Part shown: positions 16,418 through 25,333 of the stretch, piece by piece
How positions within the stretch are numbered: the first letter of the stretch is position 1
Layout of the letters: every line of letters begins with the position of its first letter
Origin: Mesorhizobium_B sp035998495
GTDB lineage: Bacteria > Pseudomonadota > Alphaproteobacteria > Rhizobiales > Rhizobiaceae
Length of the DNA stretch: 64,000 nucleotides
Reading direction: 5' to 3'
NCBI GenBank assembly: GCA_035998495.1
Contig: DASYHP010000098.1
Coordinates: forward strand, 1-64,000
The notes under the pieces: generated by a model
What the model was told of the DNA's origin: nothing
Database searches by the model: none
Seen by the model: the letters and a program-made list of their open reading frames with translations, nothing else
Translations under genes and position numbers: made by a program

Positions 16418-16798
16418 GTGATGCTGAGCCGTCTTCTCTGGGTCCTGGTGTTCGCGCCGCTGGGCGTGGTGCTGATCGCATTGGCCGTGGCCAACCGCCG
16501 CCCCGCGCCGTTCACGCTCGACCCCTTCAATCCCGGCAACCCGCCGCTGACCGCCGAACTGCCGCTCTTCGTGTGGTTGTTTGGGGCGCTCGCGCTTGGC
16601 CTCGTGGTGGGCGCCCTCGTGACCTGGGCGAAGCAGGGCCGCTACCGCCGCCTGGCGCGCGAGCGCGAGGCCCAGATCGCCCGACTTAAGGAGGAGGCGC
16701 GGCTCAAGCCGCCGCCGCTCGTGGTGGCGCCGTCCGCGATGCCGCCCGCCGCCGGCCCGGCTGTCTCAGTGCCCGCGCTCGCCAAGCCGGCGGCCTGA
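16418..16798 (+). CDS. LapA-domain (DUF1049) inner-membrane protein
   Basis: A 126-residue membrane protein of the LapA/DUF1049 family, which helps organise lipopolysaccharide assembly factors in enterobacteria. Two transmembrane segments are visible (WVLVFAPLGVVLIALAVAN and FVWLFGALALGLVVGALVTW). A cytoplasmic basic coiled segment (YRRLAREREAQIARLKEEARL) and a Pro/Ala-rich tail follow. The gene starts GTG 16418 or ATG 16421, immediately after ihfB, so the two are very likely cotranscribed. The E. coli role is known; its role here is by analogy. Confidence 0.8.
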   Translation: MMLSRLLWVLVFAPLGVVLIALAVANRRPAPFTLDPFNPGNPPLTAELPLFVWLFGALALGLVVGALVTWAKQGRYRRLAREREAQIARLKEEARLKPPPLVVAPSAMPPAAGPAVSVPALAKPAA

Positions 16799-16802
16799 GA
16801 AA

Positions 16803-17765
16803 ATGCTTGAGGTTGGCCCCGCGGCGGTGGACCGCGCGCTGAGGCCTGAAAAGCTCGTCGAGATCCTTCGGCGCGCCTTTCGCGAGGGCGCCGTGCAGCC
16901 GCTCCGCCACCACCATACGATCGAGCATGGGCGGGGCGCGCCGACCACGCTGCTTTTGATGCCGGCCTGGACGAAGCCGGGCGGCGCCAACGCCTATGCC
17001 GGCGTGAAGATCGTGACGGTGTCGCCCGACAACGGTCATAAGAACCTGCCGGCGGTGATGGGCACCTATCTGTTGCTCGACGCCGAGACCGGCGCGCCCT
17101 TGGCCGCCATCGACGGGCCGCGCTTGACGTTGTGGCGCACGGCCGCCGCGTCGGCCTTGGCCGCGTCCTATCTCGCGCGAAGGGACGCCTCGAAGCTCCT
17201 GGTCGTGGGGGCCGGCGCGCTCGCGCCTTTTCTCGCCCGCGCGCATGCGAAGACTCGGCCGATCCGCGAGGTGCGGGTCTGGAACCGCACACCCGAGCGG
17301 GCGGCGCGTGTCGCGGCGGAGCTTGGGGCGCAAGAAGGGCTCGACGCTCGGGCCGCGGCGGATCTGGACGAGGCGGTGGCCTGGGCCGACATCGTCTCGT
17401 CGGCGACGATTTCGTCCACGCCGCTGGTGAAGGGCGCGTTGCTCAAGCCCGGCAGCCATCTCGACCTCGTGGGGGCGTTCACGCCCGACATGCGGGAATC
17501 CGACGACGAGGCGGTTCGCCGCGCCCGCGTCTTCGTGGACATCCGCGAAAGCGCGCTGAAGGAGGCCGGCGACATCGTGCAGGCGCTTCTGAGCGGGGCG
17601 CTGACGCCCGAGGGCATCGAGGCCGACCTCTACGACCTCACGCGCGAAAAACATCCCGGAAGGCGGTCGGACGACGAGATCACGCTGTTCAAGTCGGTCG
17701 GCGCGGCGATCGAGGACCTCGCCGCCGGCATCGCGATTTACGAGCACCTGGCGGGTGGGCGCTAA
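16803..17765 (+). CDS. Ornithine cyclodeaminase/mu-crystallin family protein
   Basis: A 320-residue NAD(P)-dependent enzyme of the OCD/mu-crystallin family, which includes ornithine cyclodeaminase, ketimine reductases and alanine dehydrogenase relatives. Visible motifs are AYAGVKIVTVSPDNG, the substrate-binding RLTLWRTAAASALAASYLA, the Rossmann segment LLVVGAGALAPFLARAHA, and DIVSSATISSTPLVKGALLKPGSHLDLVGAFTPDMRE with the catalytic Asp region. The exact imino or amino acid substrate cannot be assigned. It starts four bases after the lapA-like stop. Confidence 0.85.
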   Translation: MLEVGPAAVDRALRPEKLVEILRRAFREGAVQPLRHHHTIEHGRGAPTTLLLMPAWTKPGGANAYAGVKIVTVSPDNGHKNLPAVMGTYLLLDAETGAPLAAIDGPRLTLWRTAAASALAASYLARRDASKLLVVGAGALAPFLARAHAKTRPIREVRVWNRTPERAARVAAELGAQEGLDARAAADLDEAVAWADIVSSATISSTPLVKGALLKPGSHLDLVGAFTPDMRESDDEAVRRARVFVDIRESALKEAGDIVQALLSGALTPEGIEADLYDLTREKHPGRRSDDEITLFKSVGAAIEDLAAGIAIYEHLAGGR

Positions 17766-17800
17766 GCGAAGCTTCGTTGCTCCCTCGCTGCTGCTATGGC

Positions 17801-18967
17801 ATGAGGCCGGGCATGCAGGCGCGCCGCCCCCCATTTCGCGACAAGAACCGGCGGCAGGACGGGGCCGGCGGGCGGCCCGGCGAGCCGAAGCGTTTCTCGC
17901 GCGACGGCGAGCGGGATAAGTCGGCAGCCAAGGCGAAGCCGGCCCGGAACGAAGCCAAGGCCGAGCCAAGCGCAAAAGGCGCGCCGGGCGGAAGAGGCCA
18001 GGTTGACCAGGGAGCCGCGCCGCGAACCCTGCCGCCAAAGCCTGCGGGAAAACTGCCGGTCGAGAACCTGCCGCTGATCCTTGAGACGCGGGGAAGCGGG
18101 GACTACGCGCTGCTCGACTCGGGCGAAGGGCGAAAGCTCGAGCGCTACGGCCCGCTCCTCATCGACCGGCCGGAAAACCAGGCGATCTGGCGAAGGAACC
18201 TTTCCCTTGCTGAATGGAGCCGCGCGGACGCCGTGTTCACGGGCGACACGGACGAAGAAGGGATGGGGCGCTGGCGTTTTCCGCGTGAAGCCTTAGGCGA
18301 GACATGGCCGCTTGCCTTCGACGGCCTTTCCTATCTCGGGCGCTTCACCTCCTTCCGGCATGTCGGCGTGTTTCCCGAGCAGGCCTCGCATTGGCGGCAT
18401 TTTTCCGCGCTGATCGAGAAACGGCGAGCCGAACGGCCGGGATCGTCGGTGCGGGTGCTGAACCTGTTCGGCTATACCGGCGTGGCGAGCCTGGCGGCGG
18501 CGCGCGCGGGCGCTCACGTCACGCATGTGGACGCCTCCAAGAAGGCGGTGGGCTGGGCGCGCGAGAACGCCCAGGTGGCGGGGCTCGAAGGCGCGCCGAT
18601 CCGCTGGATCGTGGACGACGCGAGAGTGTTCGCGGAGCGCGAGCTGCGTCGCGAAAGCCGCTACGACATCATTCTGCTCGACCCGCCCGCCTATGGGCGC
18701 GGGCCCAAGGGCGAGGTGTGGGAGCTTTTTGCCGACCTGCCGGGCATGGTGGCGCTTTCCCGCGAGCTTCTCACGGAAAACCCGCTCGCGCTGGTGCTCA
18801 CGGCCTATTCCATCCGCATGTCCTTCTTCGCGACCCACGCGCTCCTGCGCGACGCGCTTGCGGGCAAGGGCGGGGTGGTGGAGTCGGGCGAGCTGGTGAT
18901 CCGCGAGGAGGCGGGAAGCCGGGCGCTTTCCACCTCGCTGTTCTCGCGCTGGGTGGCCGAGCCGTGA
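17801..18967 (+). CDS. Class I SAM-dependent rRNA methyltransferase (RlmI-like)
   Basis: A 388-residue methyltransferase of the YccW/RlmI group, which makes 5-methylcytosine in 23S rRNA. The SAM fold shows VLNLFGYTGVASLAAARAGAHVTHVDASKKAVGWARENA, and the catalytic loop is ILLDPPAYGRGPKGEVW. The first ~75 residues are lysine/arginine-rich and low-complexity instead of the PUA domain found in E. coli RlmI; this tail probably binds RNA. ATG 17801 or 17813 are both possible. The end overlaps the next RNA methyltransferase by GTGA, suggesting coupled expression. Confidence 0.85.
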   Translation: MRPGMQARRPPFRDKNRRQDGAGGRPGEPKRFSRDGERDKSAAKAKPARNEAKAEPSAKGAPGGRGQVDQGAAPRTLPPKPAGKLPVENLPLILETRGSGDYALLDSGEGRKLERYGPLLIDRPENQAIWRRNLSLAEWSRADAVFTGDTDEEGMGRWRFPREALGETWPLAFDGLSYLGRFTSFRHVGVFPEQASHWRHFSALIEKRRAERPGSSVRVLNLFGYTGVASLAAARAGAHVTHVDASKKAVGWARENAQVAGLEGAPIRWIVDDARVFAERELRRESRYDIILLDPPAYGRGPKGEVWELFADLPGMVALSRELLTENPLALVLTAYSIRMSFFATHALLRDALAGKGGVVESGELVIREEAGSRALSTSLFSRWVAEP

Positions 18968-19809
18968 GCGAGGCCAGGACACGCGCGCCGGGGCGGGTTC
19001 ACGAGGCGACGAGCCTGCAGAACCCGATCGTCAAGAGCATCCGCGCGCTGGCGAACAAGCGGGACCGCGACGAGAGCGGGTTGTTCCTGGCCGAGGGGCT
19101 GAAGCTCGCCATCGAGGCCCTCGACGCCGGCTGGCGCATCCGCACCCTGGTCTTCGCCAAGACCGCGCTGGGCAACCCGCTGCTGGAAAAAACGGCGGCG
19201 CGCGCGCGGGCGGCGGGCGGCGACCTGTTGGAAGTGTCGGGAAAAGTGCTGGAAGCGGTCACGCGGCGCGAAAACCCGCAGAACGTGGTGGCGGTGGTCG
19301 AGCAGCGCTGGACGCCGCTCGAAAAGCTTGGAGCCGGCGAGGGCGACGTGGTGGTGGCGCTCGACCGGGTCCGCGACCCCGGCAATTTGGGCACGGTGAT
19401 CCGCACGGCGGACGCGGTGGGGGCGAAGGGCGTGGTGCTGGTGGGCGAAAGCACCGACGCCTTCGGGCTGGAAGCGGTGCGCGCGACCATGGGCTCGATC
19501 TTCGCCGTGCCTCTTTTTCGCGCGGGCGAGAAGGCGTTCCTCGACTGGCGGCGCGGCTTCGGGGGCCTCGTGGTCGGCACGCATCTAAGGGGCGACACGG
19601 ACTACCGCAAAATCCCCGCGAAGAACCGGCCCGTGCTGCTTCTCATGGGCAATGAGAGCCAGGGCCTTCCCGACAGCCTGAGCAATGCCTGCGACGTGCT
19701 CGCGAGAATCCCGCAGGCGGGCCGGGCGGACTCGCTCAACCTCGCGGTCGCCACGGCTGTGATGCTGTTCGAACTGCGCCGCGACCGACTCACGCTGGAG
19801 GGCGCATGA
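18964..19809 (+). CDS. SpoU/TrmH-family RNA 2'-O-methyltransferase
   Basis: A 281-residue RNA methyltransferase with the SPOUT trefoil knot. The N-terminal substrate-binding domain carries PIVKSIRALANKRDRDESGLFLAEGLK. The catalytic domain has motif 1 ALDRVRDPGNLGTVIRTADAVGAKGVVL, motif 2 LLLMGNESQGLPDSL and motif 3 IPQAGRADSLNLAVATAVMLFEL. It resembles RlmB/TsnR-like enzymes that methylate ribose in 23S rRNA; the target base is unknown. The GTG start overlaps the previous stop, and its own stop overlaps the lspA start (ATGA). Confidence 0.9.
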   Translation: MSEARTRAPGRVHEATSLQNPIVKSIRALANKRDRDESGLFLAEGLKLAIEALDAGWRIRTLVFAKTALGNPLLEKTAARARAAGGDLLEVSGKVLEAVTRRENPQNVVAVVEQRWTPLEKLGAGEGDVVVALDRVRDPGNLGTVIRTADAVGAKGVVLVGESTDAFGLEAVRATMGSIFAVPLFRAGEKAFLDWRRGFGGLVVGTHLRGDTDYRKIPAKNRPVLLLMGNESQGLPDSLSNACDVLARIPQAGRADSLNLAVATAVMLFELRRDRLTLEGA

Positions 19810-20291
19810 GGGCGGCCCTGCCTTATGTGGCGGTCGCCGCGCTCGCCTTCGGGCTCGACCAGGCGGTGAAGGCGTGGGTGGAACTCCGCCTGCCCTTCCA
19901 GGAGCCGGTGGCGCTTCTGCCCTTTCTCGCGCTCTACCGGACGTTCAACACGGGCGTCGCCTTTTCCATGTTCGCGGGCTGGGGCGGCGCGCCCCTCGCC
20001 GTGCTGTCGCTGCTGGTGGTGGGCTTCGTGCTTTGGCTCGCCTCGCGCACGGAACCCGGCCAGGTCTGGGCGCGCGCCGGCTTCGCGCTGGTGATCGGCG
20101 GAGCGCTCGGCAACCTGGCCGACCGCGTGGCTCTCGGCCATGTGGTCGATTATGTGCTGTTCCACACGCCGGTCTGGAGCTTTGCCGTGTTCAACCTGGC
20201 CGACGCCTTCATCACGGTGGGCGCGGGGCTGGTGATCCTGGAAGAGTTTTTGGCCTGGCGGAAGCCGACGCCGCCAGCGGAGGAGAGATGA
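19806..20291 (+). CDS. lspA: Lipoprotein signal peptidase LspA
   Basis: The aspartic membrane peptidase that cleaves prolipoprotein signal peptides after lipid attachment. The 161-residue length is normal, with four transmembrane helices. Signature segments are FGLDQAVKAWV, RTFNTGVAFSMF, IGGALGNLADRVALGHVVDYVLFH (first catalytic Asp in NxxDR) and FAVFNLADAFITVGAGL (second catalytic Asp in NLAD). Its start overlaps the preceding methyltransferase stop by four bases, completing a coupled run of three genes. Confidence 0.95.
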   Translation: MRAALPYVAVAALAFGLDQAVKAWVELRLPFQEPVALLPFLALYRTFNTGVAFSMFAGWGGAPLAVLSLLVVGFVLWLASRTEPGQVWARAGFALVIGGALGNLADRVALGHVVDYVLFHTPVWSFAVFNLADAFITVGAGLVILEEFLAWRKPTPPAEER

Positions 20292-20336
20292 CGCATGGCC
20301 CCAAAAAATTGCAGACTTTTTGGATAAGGCCATGCG
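20292..20336 (+). promoter_or_regulatory. Stem-loop between lspA and acuI
   Basis: Starting on the base after the lspA stop codon, CGCATGGCC (20292-20300) pairs with GGCCATGCG (20328-20336). Directly inside, CCAAAAA (20301-20307) pairs with TTTTTGG (20317-20323). This gives a 16-bp stem with a four-base bulge and a 9-base loop. It has no T-run after the stem, so it does not look like a standard intrinsic terminator. It could protect the lspA mRNA end or regulate the next gene, which starts 21 bases later. Confidence 0.6.
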
Positions 20337-20357
20337 CAATGGACGGGGAGAAAAGTG

Positions 20358-21350
20358 ATGGCAGGCGATTTCCGGGCGATCCTGATCTCCAAGGACGAGA
20401 GCGGCGCGCAACGCGTCGAGCAGGCGAGGCTCGACGAGGCCGACCTGCCCGAGGGCGACGTGCTGGTGCGCGTGCAAGCCTCCACGGTCAACTACAAGGA
20501 CGGGCTCGCCGTGACGGGGAAATCGCCGGTCGTGCGCCGCTTCCCCATGGTGCCGGGCGTGGATTTTTCCGGAGCCGTGATCGAGTCGCGGAGCCCCGAA
20601 TGGAAGGCCGGCGACCCTGTGATCCTCAACGGCTGGGGGCTCGGCGAGACCCATTGGGGCGCGTGGGCCGAGAAGGCTCGGGTGAAGGCCGAATGGCTGG
20701 TGCCCTTGCCCGAGGGAATGACGGCTGAGGAGGCCATGGCGGTCGGCACGGCGGGCTATACGGCGATGCTCGCGGTGATGGCGCTGGAGCGCCACGGGGT
20801 TTCGCCGGACCAAGGGCCGGTGGTGGTCACCGGCGCGGCCGGCGGCGTGGGTTCGGTGGCGGTGGCGCTGCTCGCCCAACTCGGCTTCTCCGTGATCGCT
20901 TCGACCGGCCGCCCCGCGGAGGCCGATTACCTCAAAGGCCTGGGCGCGTCCGAGATCATCGACCGGGCGGAGCTGTCCGCGCCGGGCAAGCCGCTGATGA
21001 AGGAGCGCTGGGCCGGCGGGGTGGACGCGGTGGGCTCCACCACGCTTGCCAACCTGCTCGCCGCCACGCGCTATGGCGGGGCGGTGGCCGCCTGCGGGCT
21101 CGCCGGCGGCATGGACCTGCCGGCGACCGTCGCGCCCTTCATCCTGCGCGGCGTGTCGCTGCTGGGCATCGACTCCGTGATGTGCCCGCGCCCGCTTCGG
21201 CTCGAAGCCTGGCGGCGGCTGGCGCTGGATCTCGACCGGGAAAAGCTCCAGGCGATGACCACGACCGTGGGCTTCGACGGCGTGCTCGATGTCGCAAAAG
21301 CCATCGTGGACGGAAATGTGCGCGGCCGAGTGGTGGTGGCGATCGGCTGA
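20358..21350 (+). CDS. acuI: Zinc-free MDR oxidoreductase, acrylyl-CoA reductase (AcuI/YhdH) type
   Basis: A 330-residue quinone-oxidoreductase-like protein of the AcuI/YhdH subgroup, which reduces acryloyl-CoA to propionyl-CoA with NADPH and protects against toxic acrylyl-CoA. Diagnostic features are VQASTVNYKDGLAVTGKSPVVRRFPMVPGVDFSGAV, GWGLGETHWGAWAEKARV and the NADPH fold VVVTGAAGGVGSVAVALLAQLGFSVIASTGR, with no zinc-binding cysteines. ATG 20358 is preferred, with GGGGAG seven bases upstream; GTG 20355 is an alternative. No DMSP or hydroxypropionate genes lie nearby, so its role is probably general detoxification. Confidence 0.85.
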   Translation: MAGDFRAILISKDESGAQRVEQARLDEADLPEGDVLVRVQASTVNYKDGLAVTGKSPVVRRFPMVPGVDFSGAVIESRSPEWKAGDPVILNGWGLGETHWGAWAEKARVKAEWLVPLPEGMTAEEAMAVGTAGYTAMLAVMALERHGVSPDQGPVVVTGAAGGVGSVAVALLAQLGFSVIASTGRPAEADYLKGLGASEIIDRAELSAPGKPLMKERWAGGVDAVGSTTLANLLAATRYGGAVAACGLAGGMDLPATVAPFILRGVSLLGIDSVMCPRPLRLEAWRRLALDLDREKLQAMTTTVGFDGVLDVAKAIVDGNVRGRVVVAIG

Positions 21351-21412
21351 CCGTTAAAATGCGAGGCAAGCCCACGAGCCTTCCCTAACGGCTGTCGGCT
21401 AGGCATGGCGCC

Positions 21413-23659
21413 ATGAGCGGAGCCATGTTCGCGAGGTCGGGAAAAGGCGCGCCGGGCTGGGGTGGGCTGCTCCTGCGCCTGCCGAGCGCCGTGCTGGACG
21501 GGGGCTGGGCGACGGCGGTCGTCGCCCTTGCCTTGCTGGCGGGCCTCGCCCGGCTGACGGGGGCCGCCCCCTTCGTTTCCGTGTCCCTGGCGCTCGCGGC
21601 AGGCTTTGTGGCGTTCCTGGCCGTGCTGGGATCGCAGAAGCGGGGCGCGCTGGAACGAGCCCTGGCCCGCGCCGAGCGCGACGCCCGGGCGGAAGCCGAG
21701 CGGATGGCCGACCGCATCTGGGAGCTCAGGGAAAGCGAGGAGCGTTTTCGCGGGCTGATCGACGCGCTGGGCGATCTCGTGGTGCATCGCGACCGCGAGG
21801 GCCGCGTGACCTACGCCAACGAGGTGTTCGCCCAGACGCTGGGCCGCGAGGTGGATGCCATTGTGGGCCGCACGCTGCATGAGCTCGGCGTCGAGGTCGG
21901 CACCGTGCCCGAGGCGGCCTTTGGCGGCGGCGAATGCCTGAGCTCGACGGATGTGGCGATCGGGACGCGGGCCGGCCCGCGCTGGTTTTCCTGGATCGAG
22001 CTTTCCGTGCGCGAGGGCGACGCGCGCGTTTCCCACCGGGCGCTGGCGCGCGACATCACCGCCCGCAAGCGCGCGGAAACCGCGCTGATCGCCGCCCGCG
22101 AGCGGGCGGAAGTCGCGAGCCAGGCCAAGTCGCGCTTCCTGGCGGCCGTGAGCCACGAGATCCGCACCCCCATGAACGGCATCATGGGCATGGCCAAGCT
22201 GTTGGCGGACACGTCGTTGTCGGCCGAGCAGCGCACCTATGTGGGCGCGGTGTCCACGTCCGCCGGCGCGCTTCTCGCGCTGATCGAGGACCTGCTCGAT
22301 TTCTCCCGCATCGAGGCCGGCCGTTTCGAGCCCGAGCCGCAAAGGATGTCGCCGCGCGAGCTGGCCGACCATGTGACGGAACTGATGGCCTCGCGCGCCT
22401 TTGCCAAGAACATCGCCATCGCCTGCTTCGTGGCGCCCGACGTGCCGCAGACGCTTGTCGCCGACCCCAACCGGCTCCGGCAGGTCCTGCTGAACCTGTT
22501 GGGCAACGCGGTGAAGTTCACGGAAACGGGCGGCGTGCTGCTCACCTTGACGATGGAGGCGGGGCGGCTGCGCGTGGCGGTGGCGGACACCGGGCCGGGC
22601 CTCCACGAGGCCGACCAGGCGCGCGTCTTCCAGGAGTTCGAGCAGGCCGACGCCGCCACCACCCGCGCCCATGACGGCGCGGGGCTGGGGCTCGCCATCT
22701 CGCAGAAGATCGTCGAGCAGATGGGCGGCGAGATCCGCGTGGAAAGCCGGCCGGGCGAAGGGGCGCGCTTCTTCTTCGACCTTCCCGTGGTGGAGCCGGG
22801 CGAGGCGCTCGACGCGGAGGGCAGCGCCTTGCGCGGGCGCAAGGTGATGATCCTGTCGCGGCTGGGGCCGGAGGCGGAGGCCATGGCGCTGGCGATCCGC
22901 GCCCATGGCGGCGAGGCCGTGCTGGCCGGGTCGGCGTCGGACGCGGAGGCCTGGGCGGAGGGCTGCGCCGCGCTGATCGTGGAGGCGGGCCTCGAGACGC
23001 CCGAAGGGGCCGTCCTGCGGCGGCTCAGGGCCGGGGGCTTTGCCTCGGCGCAGGCCGTGATCGCGGTCAAGCCGGGCGAACGCGGCCTGATCGCGGGTTT
23101 CCGCGCGCGCGGCTATGGGGCCTATCTCGCCCGGCCCGTGCGCGGGACGACGCTCGTCAAGACGCTTCTGGCGGGCGGGCTCGCGCCTTCGGCCGCCGCG
23201 CCGCTCGCACCCGCCGAGGACGGCGCGCAGCGGCCGAGCCGCCGGCCGGGCCTCGCGGCCCTGGCAGAGGCGGCGGCGCTCTCGGTGCTGGTCGCCGAGG
23301 ACAACGAGATCAACGCCCTGCTCACCCGCGCCGCGCTCACCCGCGCCGGCCACCGCGTGGAGGTGGTGAACAACGGCCGCGCCGCCGTGGACCGGCTCAC
23401 GGGCGTGAAGCGGCGCGACTACGACCTGGTGCTGATGGACCTCCACATGCCCGTGATGGACGGGCTCGACGCCATCAACGCGGTGCGGCGGCACGAGGAG
23501 GCGGAGAACCTGTCCCCCATCCCGATCCTGGTGCTGTCGGCGGACGGCCAGGAGCGGACGCGCCATCATGTGATCGCGCATGGCGCGAGCGGCTTCGTCT
23601 TGAAGCCGCTCGACCCCGACGACCTCGTGCGCGCGGTGGAAACCCAGGCCGCGGCGTAG
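21413..23659 (+). CDS. Hybrid sensor histidine kinase with PAS and receiver domains
   Basis: A 748-residue membrane-bound hybrid kinase. Order: two N-terminal transmembrane segments (about residues 35-85), a coiled linker, a PAS domain (ERFRGLIDALGDLVVHRDREGRVTYAN...), HisKA with the phosphorylated His in AVSHEIRTPMNGIMG near residue 247, HATPase (LLNLLGNAVKFTETGG, VADTGPGL, GAGLGLAISQKIVEQMGG), a degenerate receiver-like segment, and a C-terminal receiver with phosphoacceptor Asp in LVLMDLHMPVMDG near residue 674. No phosphotransfer protein or output regulator is adjacent, so it must signal to a distant partner. Its signal is unknown. Confidence 0.92.
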   Translation: MSGAMFARSGKGAPGWGGLLLRLPSAVLDGGWATAVVALALLAGLARLTGAAPFVSVSLALAAGFVAFLAVLGSQKRGALERALARAERDARAEAERMADRIWELRESEERFRGLIDALGDLVVHRDREGRVTYANEVFAQTLGREVDAIVGRTLHELGVEVGTVPEAAFGGGECLSSTDVAIGTRAGPRWFSWIELSVREGDARVSHRALARDITARKRAETALIAARERAEVASQAKSRFLAAVSHEIRTPMNGIMGMAKLLADTSLSAEQRTYVGAVSTSAGALLALIEDLLDFSRIEAGRFEPEPQRMSPRELADHVTELMASRAFAKNIAIACFVAPDVPQTLVADPNRLRQVLLNLLGNAVKFTETGGVLLTLTMEAGRLRVAVADTGPGLHEADQARVFQEFEQADAATTRAHDGAGLGLAISQKIVEQMGGEIRVESRPGEGARFFFDLPVVEPGEALDAEGSALRGRKVMILSRLGPEAEAMALAIRAHGGEAVLAGSASDAEAWAEGCAALIVEAGLETPEGAVLRRLRAGGFASAQAVIAVKPGERGLIAGFRARGYGAYLARPVRGTTLVKTLLAGGLAPSAAAPLAPAEDGAQRPSRRPGLAALAEAAALSVLVAEDNEINALLTRAALTRAGHRVEVVNNGRAAVDRLTGVKRRDYDLVLMDLHMPVMDGLDAINAVRRHEEAENLSPIPILVLSADGQERTRHHVIAHGASGFVLKPLDPDDLVRAVETQAAA

Positions 23660-23737
23660 CATATAAGGGCGGTCACGTTTCCGTCGTGACATCGCTTTAA
23701 GCGGAGCCTCGAACAGTTCGGGAGAGGGGGCTTTCCC

Positions 23738-24571
23738 ATGACCATTGCAGCCTTGGCCGCGCCGGCGGCGGAGCTTTCGCCCGGCGCGGTGCTGGGACGC
23801 ATCGGCGGCTACGAGGCGCGGCTCGCGCGCGATCCCGCCGAGGTCGAGGCCGCGCAGATGTTGCGCTTCCGCGCCTTTCTCGGCGAGGGCGGCGCGCACG
23901 CCCACCGACGCGACGAGGATGGTTTCGACGCGCTTTGCGACCATCTGGTGGTGGCGGAGGCGAGCCCCGGCGCGGGGCGGCGCGGCGCGATCGTCGGCAC
24001 CTATCGCATGCTCCGAGGAGAAAAGGCGGCGCTTGCCGGCGGCTTTTATTCGGCCGGCGAGTTCGCGCTCGGCCCCTTGCTCGCGCGAAACGGGGGCGAG
24101 CGTTTCCTGGAGCTCGGCCGCTCCTGCGTCGCGCCCTCTCATCGCGGGCGGGGCGCGGTGGAGGCGCTTTGGGCCGGCATCTGGGCCTATGCCGGCCATC
24201 ACCGGATCTCGGTGATGATGGGCTGCGCGTCCTTCCCCGGCGTGCTGCCCGCCGCGCATGCGCGGGAACTGTCCTTTCTCCACCATCGCCACGCGGCCCA
24301 AGGCCGCTGGCGCGTGGCCGCGCGGCCCGAGCGCTTCGTCACGATGGACTGGATGCCGGCCGAGGCGGTCGATCCGCGCGCGGCCAAGGCTGCGCTGCCC
24401 GCGCTGGTCCGCGGCTATCTGCGCTTGGGGGCCCAGTTCGGCGAGGGCTGCGTGGTGGACACGCATTTCGGCACCACGGACGTGTTCGTGGTGCTGCCGG
24501 TCGGCCAGATCGGCCGCCGCTATCTCAGCTATTACGGCGGCGGCTTGTCCAACACCCGCCGCGCGGCGTGA
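23738..24571 (+). CDS. olsB: OlsB-like GNAT N-acyltransferase
   Basis: A 277-residue protein resembling the L-ornithine N-alpha-acyltransferase OlsB, which moves a 3-hydroxyacyl chain from ACP onto ornithine, the first step of ornithine lipid synthesis. Supporting segments are AQMLRFRAFLGEGGA, FDALCDHLVVAE, GTYRMLR, SAGEFALGPLL, FLELGRSCVAPSHRGRGAVEALWAGI and MMGCASFPG, followed by a Pro/Leu-rich C-terminal part with LVRGYLRLGAQFGEG. The second enzyme, OlsA, is not adjacent. An 85-bp leader separates it from the sensor kinase; GGGAGAGG upstream is a possible ribosome binding site. Confidence 0.82.
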   Translation: MTIAALAAPAAELSPGAVLGRIGGYEARLARDPAEVEAAQMLRFRAFLGEGGAHAHRRDEDGFDALCDHLVVAEASPGAGRRGAIVGTYRMLRGEKAALAGGFYSAGEFALGPLLARNGGERFLELGRSCVAPSHRGRGAVEALWAGIWAYAGHHRISVMMGCASFPGVLPAAHARELSFLHHRHAAQGRWRVAARPERFVTMDWMPAEAVDPRAAKAALPALVRGYLRLGAQFGEGCVVDTHFGTTDVFVVLPVGQIGRRYLSYYGGGLSNTRRAA

Positions 24572-24587
24572 CCGTCCCGAATTCCGC

Positions 24588-25253
24588 TCAGCCGTCCTGC
24601 CGGGCTTGCGCGTCCGCCGACCCGGACGCCTCTTCTGGCTTGGGCGCGGCGCCCTGCGGGCCGCCCCTGGACACGCCCACCATGGCGGGGCGAAGCACGC
24701 GGTCGCCGATGCGGTAGCCGGCCTGCACCACCTGCACCACCGTGTTGGCGGGAACATCGACGTCCGGCACCTCGAAGATGGCCTGGTGGAAGTTGGGGTC
24801 GAAGCGCTCGCCTTTCGGATCGAGCCTGGTCACGCCGTGGCGCTCGAGCGCCGAAAGCATGGCGCGCTCGGTCATCTCCACGCCTTCCACCAGCGCCGAA
24901 AGCACGGACGCGTTCTCGGGAACCTCGCCGTCCTTGGGCAGGGCGTCGAGCGCCCGGCGCAGATTGTCCGACACGGAAAGCATGTCGCGGGCGAAGTTGC
25001 TGATGGCGTAAGCGCGGGCGTCCGCCACCTCGCGCGCCGTACGCCGGCGCAGGTTCTCCATCTCGGCCGCCGCGCGCAGCGCGCGGTCCTTCAACTCCTC
25101 GTTCTCCTTCAGGAGGCGCACCAGCGCCTCGTAGTCGCCGTCCGTTCCTTCGGGCCGCGCGCTCTCCGCCGGGGCGCCTTCGGCCTCCGGCCGCGCATTG
25201 ACGTTGGCGGGCTCCTCCGCCGGTTCGGTGCGTCGTGCCTGATCGCTCATCAT
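24588..25253 (-). CDS. grpE: Nucleotide exchange factor GrpE
   Basis: GrpE releases ADP from DnaK, driving the Hsp70 cycle. The acidic, disordered N-terminus is followed by the long coiled coil (LLKENEELKDRALRAAAEMENLRRRTAREVADARAYAISNFARDMLSVSDNL). The beta-wing domain holds GVTRLDPKGERFDPNFHQAIFEVPDVDVPANTVVQVVQAGYRIGDRVLRPAMVGVSRG. ATG 25253 or 25250 give 221-222 residues, close to alphaproteobacterial GrpE. No hrcA gene is upstream, unlike many relatives, so control may rest on a heat-shock sigma promoter. Confidence 0.95.
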   Translation of the reverse strand: MMSDQARRTEPAEEPANVNARPEAEGAPAESARPEGTDGDYEALVRLLKENEELKDRALRAAAEMENLRRRTAREVADARAYAISNFARDMLSVSDNLRRALDALPKDGEVPENASVLSALVEGVEMTERAMLSALERHGVTRLDPKGERFDPNFHQAIFEVPDVDVPANTVVQVVQAGYRIGDRVLRPAMVGVSRGGPQGAAPKPEEASGSADAQARQDG

Positions 25254-25303
25254 ACGATTACCCCACGCGCGGAAATGTGATCCGCCTCGTCTGTTCGGGG
25301 CGG

Positions 25304-25333
25304 GATATCGAACCGCGAAGAGCAAAAATCAAG
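25304..25333 (-). promoter_or_regulatory. Possible heat-shock sigma promoter for grpE
   Basis: On the minus strand, CTTGAT (25333-25328) is followed after about 19 bases by CGATATC, ~50 bp upstream of the grpE start. Alphaproteobacterial RpoH promoters begin with CTTG and have a C-and-A/T-rich -10 such as CTATAT. The -35 fits well; the -10 match and spacing are only fair. Confidence 0.3.

Noticed and set aside
21071..24757. 1228-residue minus-strand frame opposite the sensor kinase and olsB-like genes
   Set aside because: Arg/Ala/His-rich shadow of three real plus-strand genes, with no recognisable motif.
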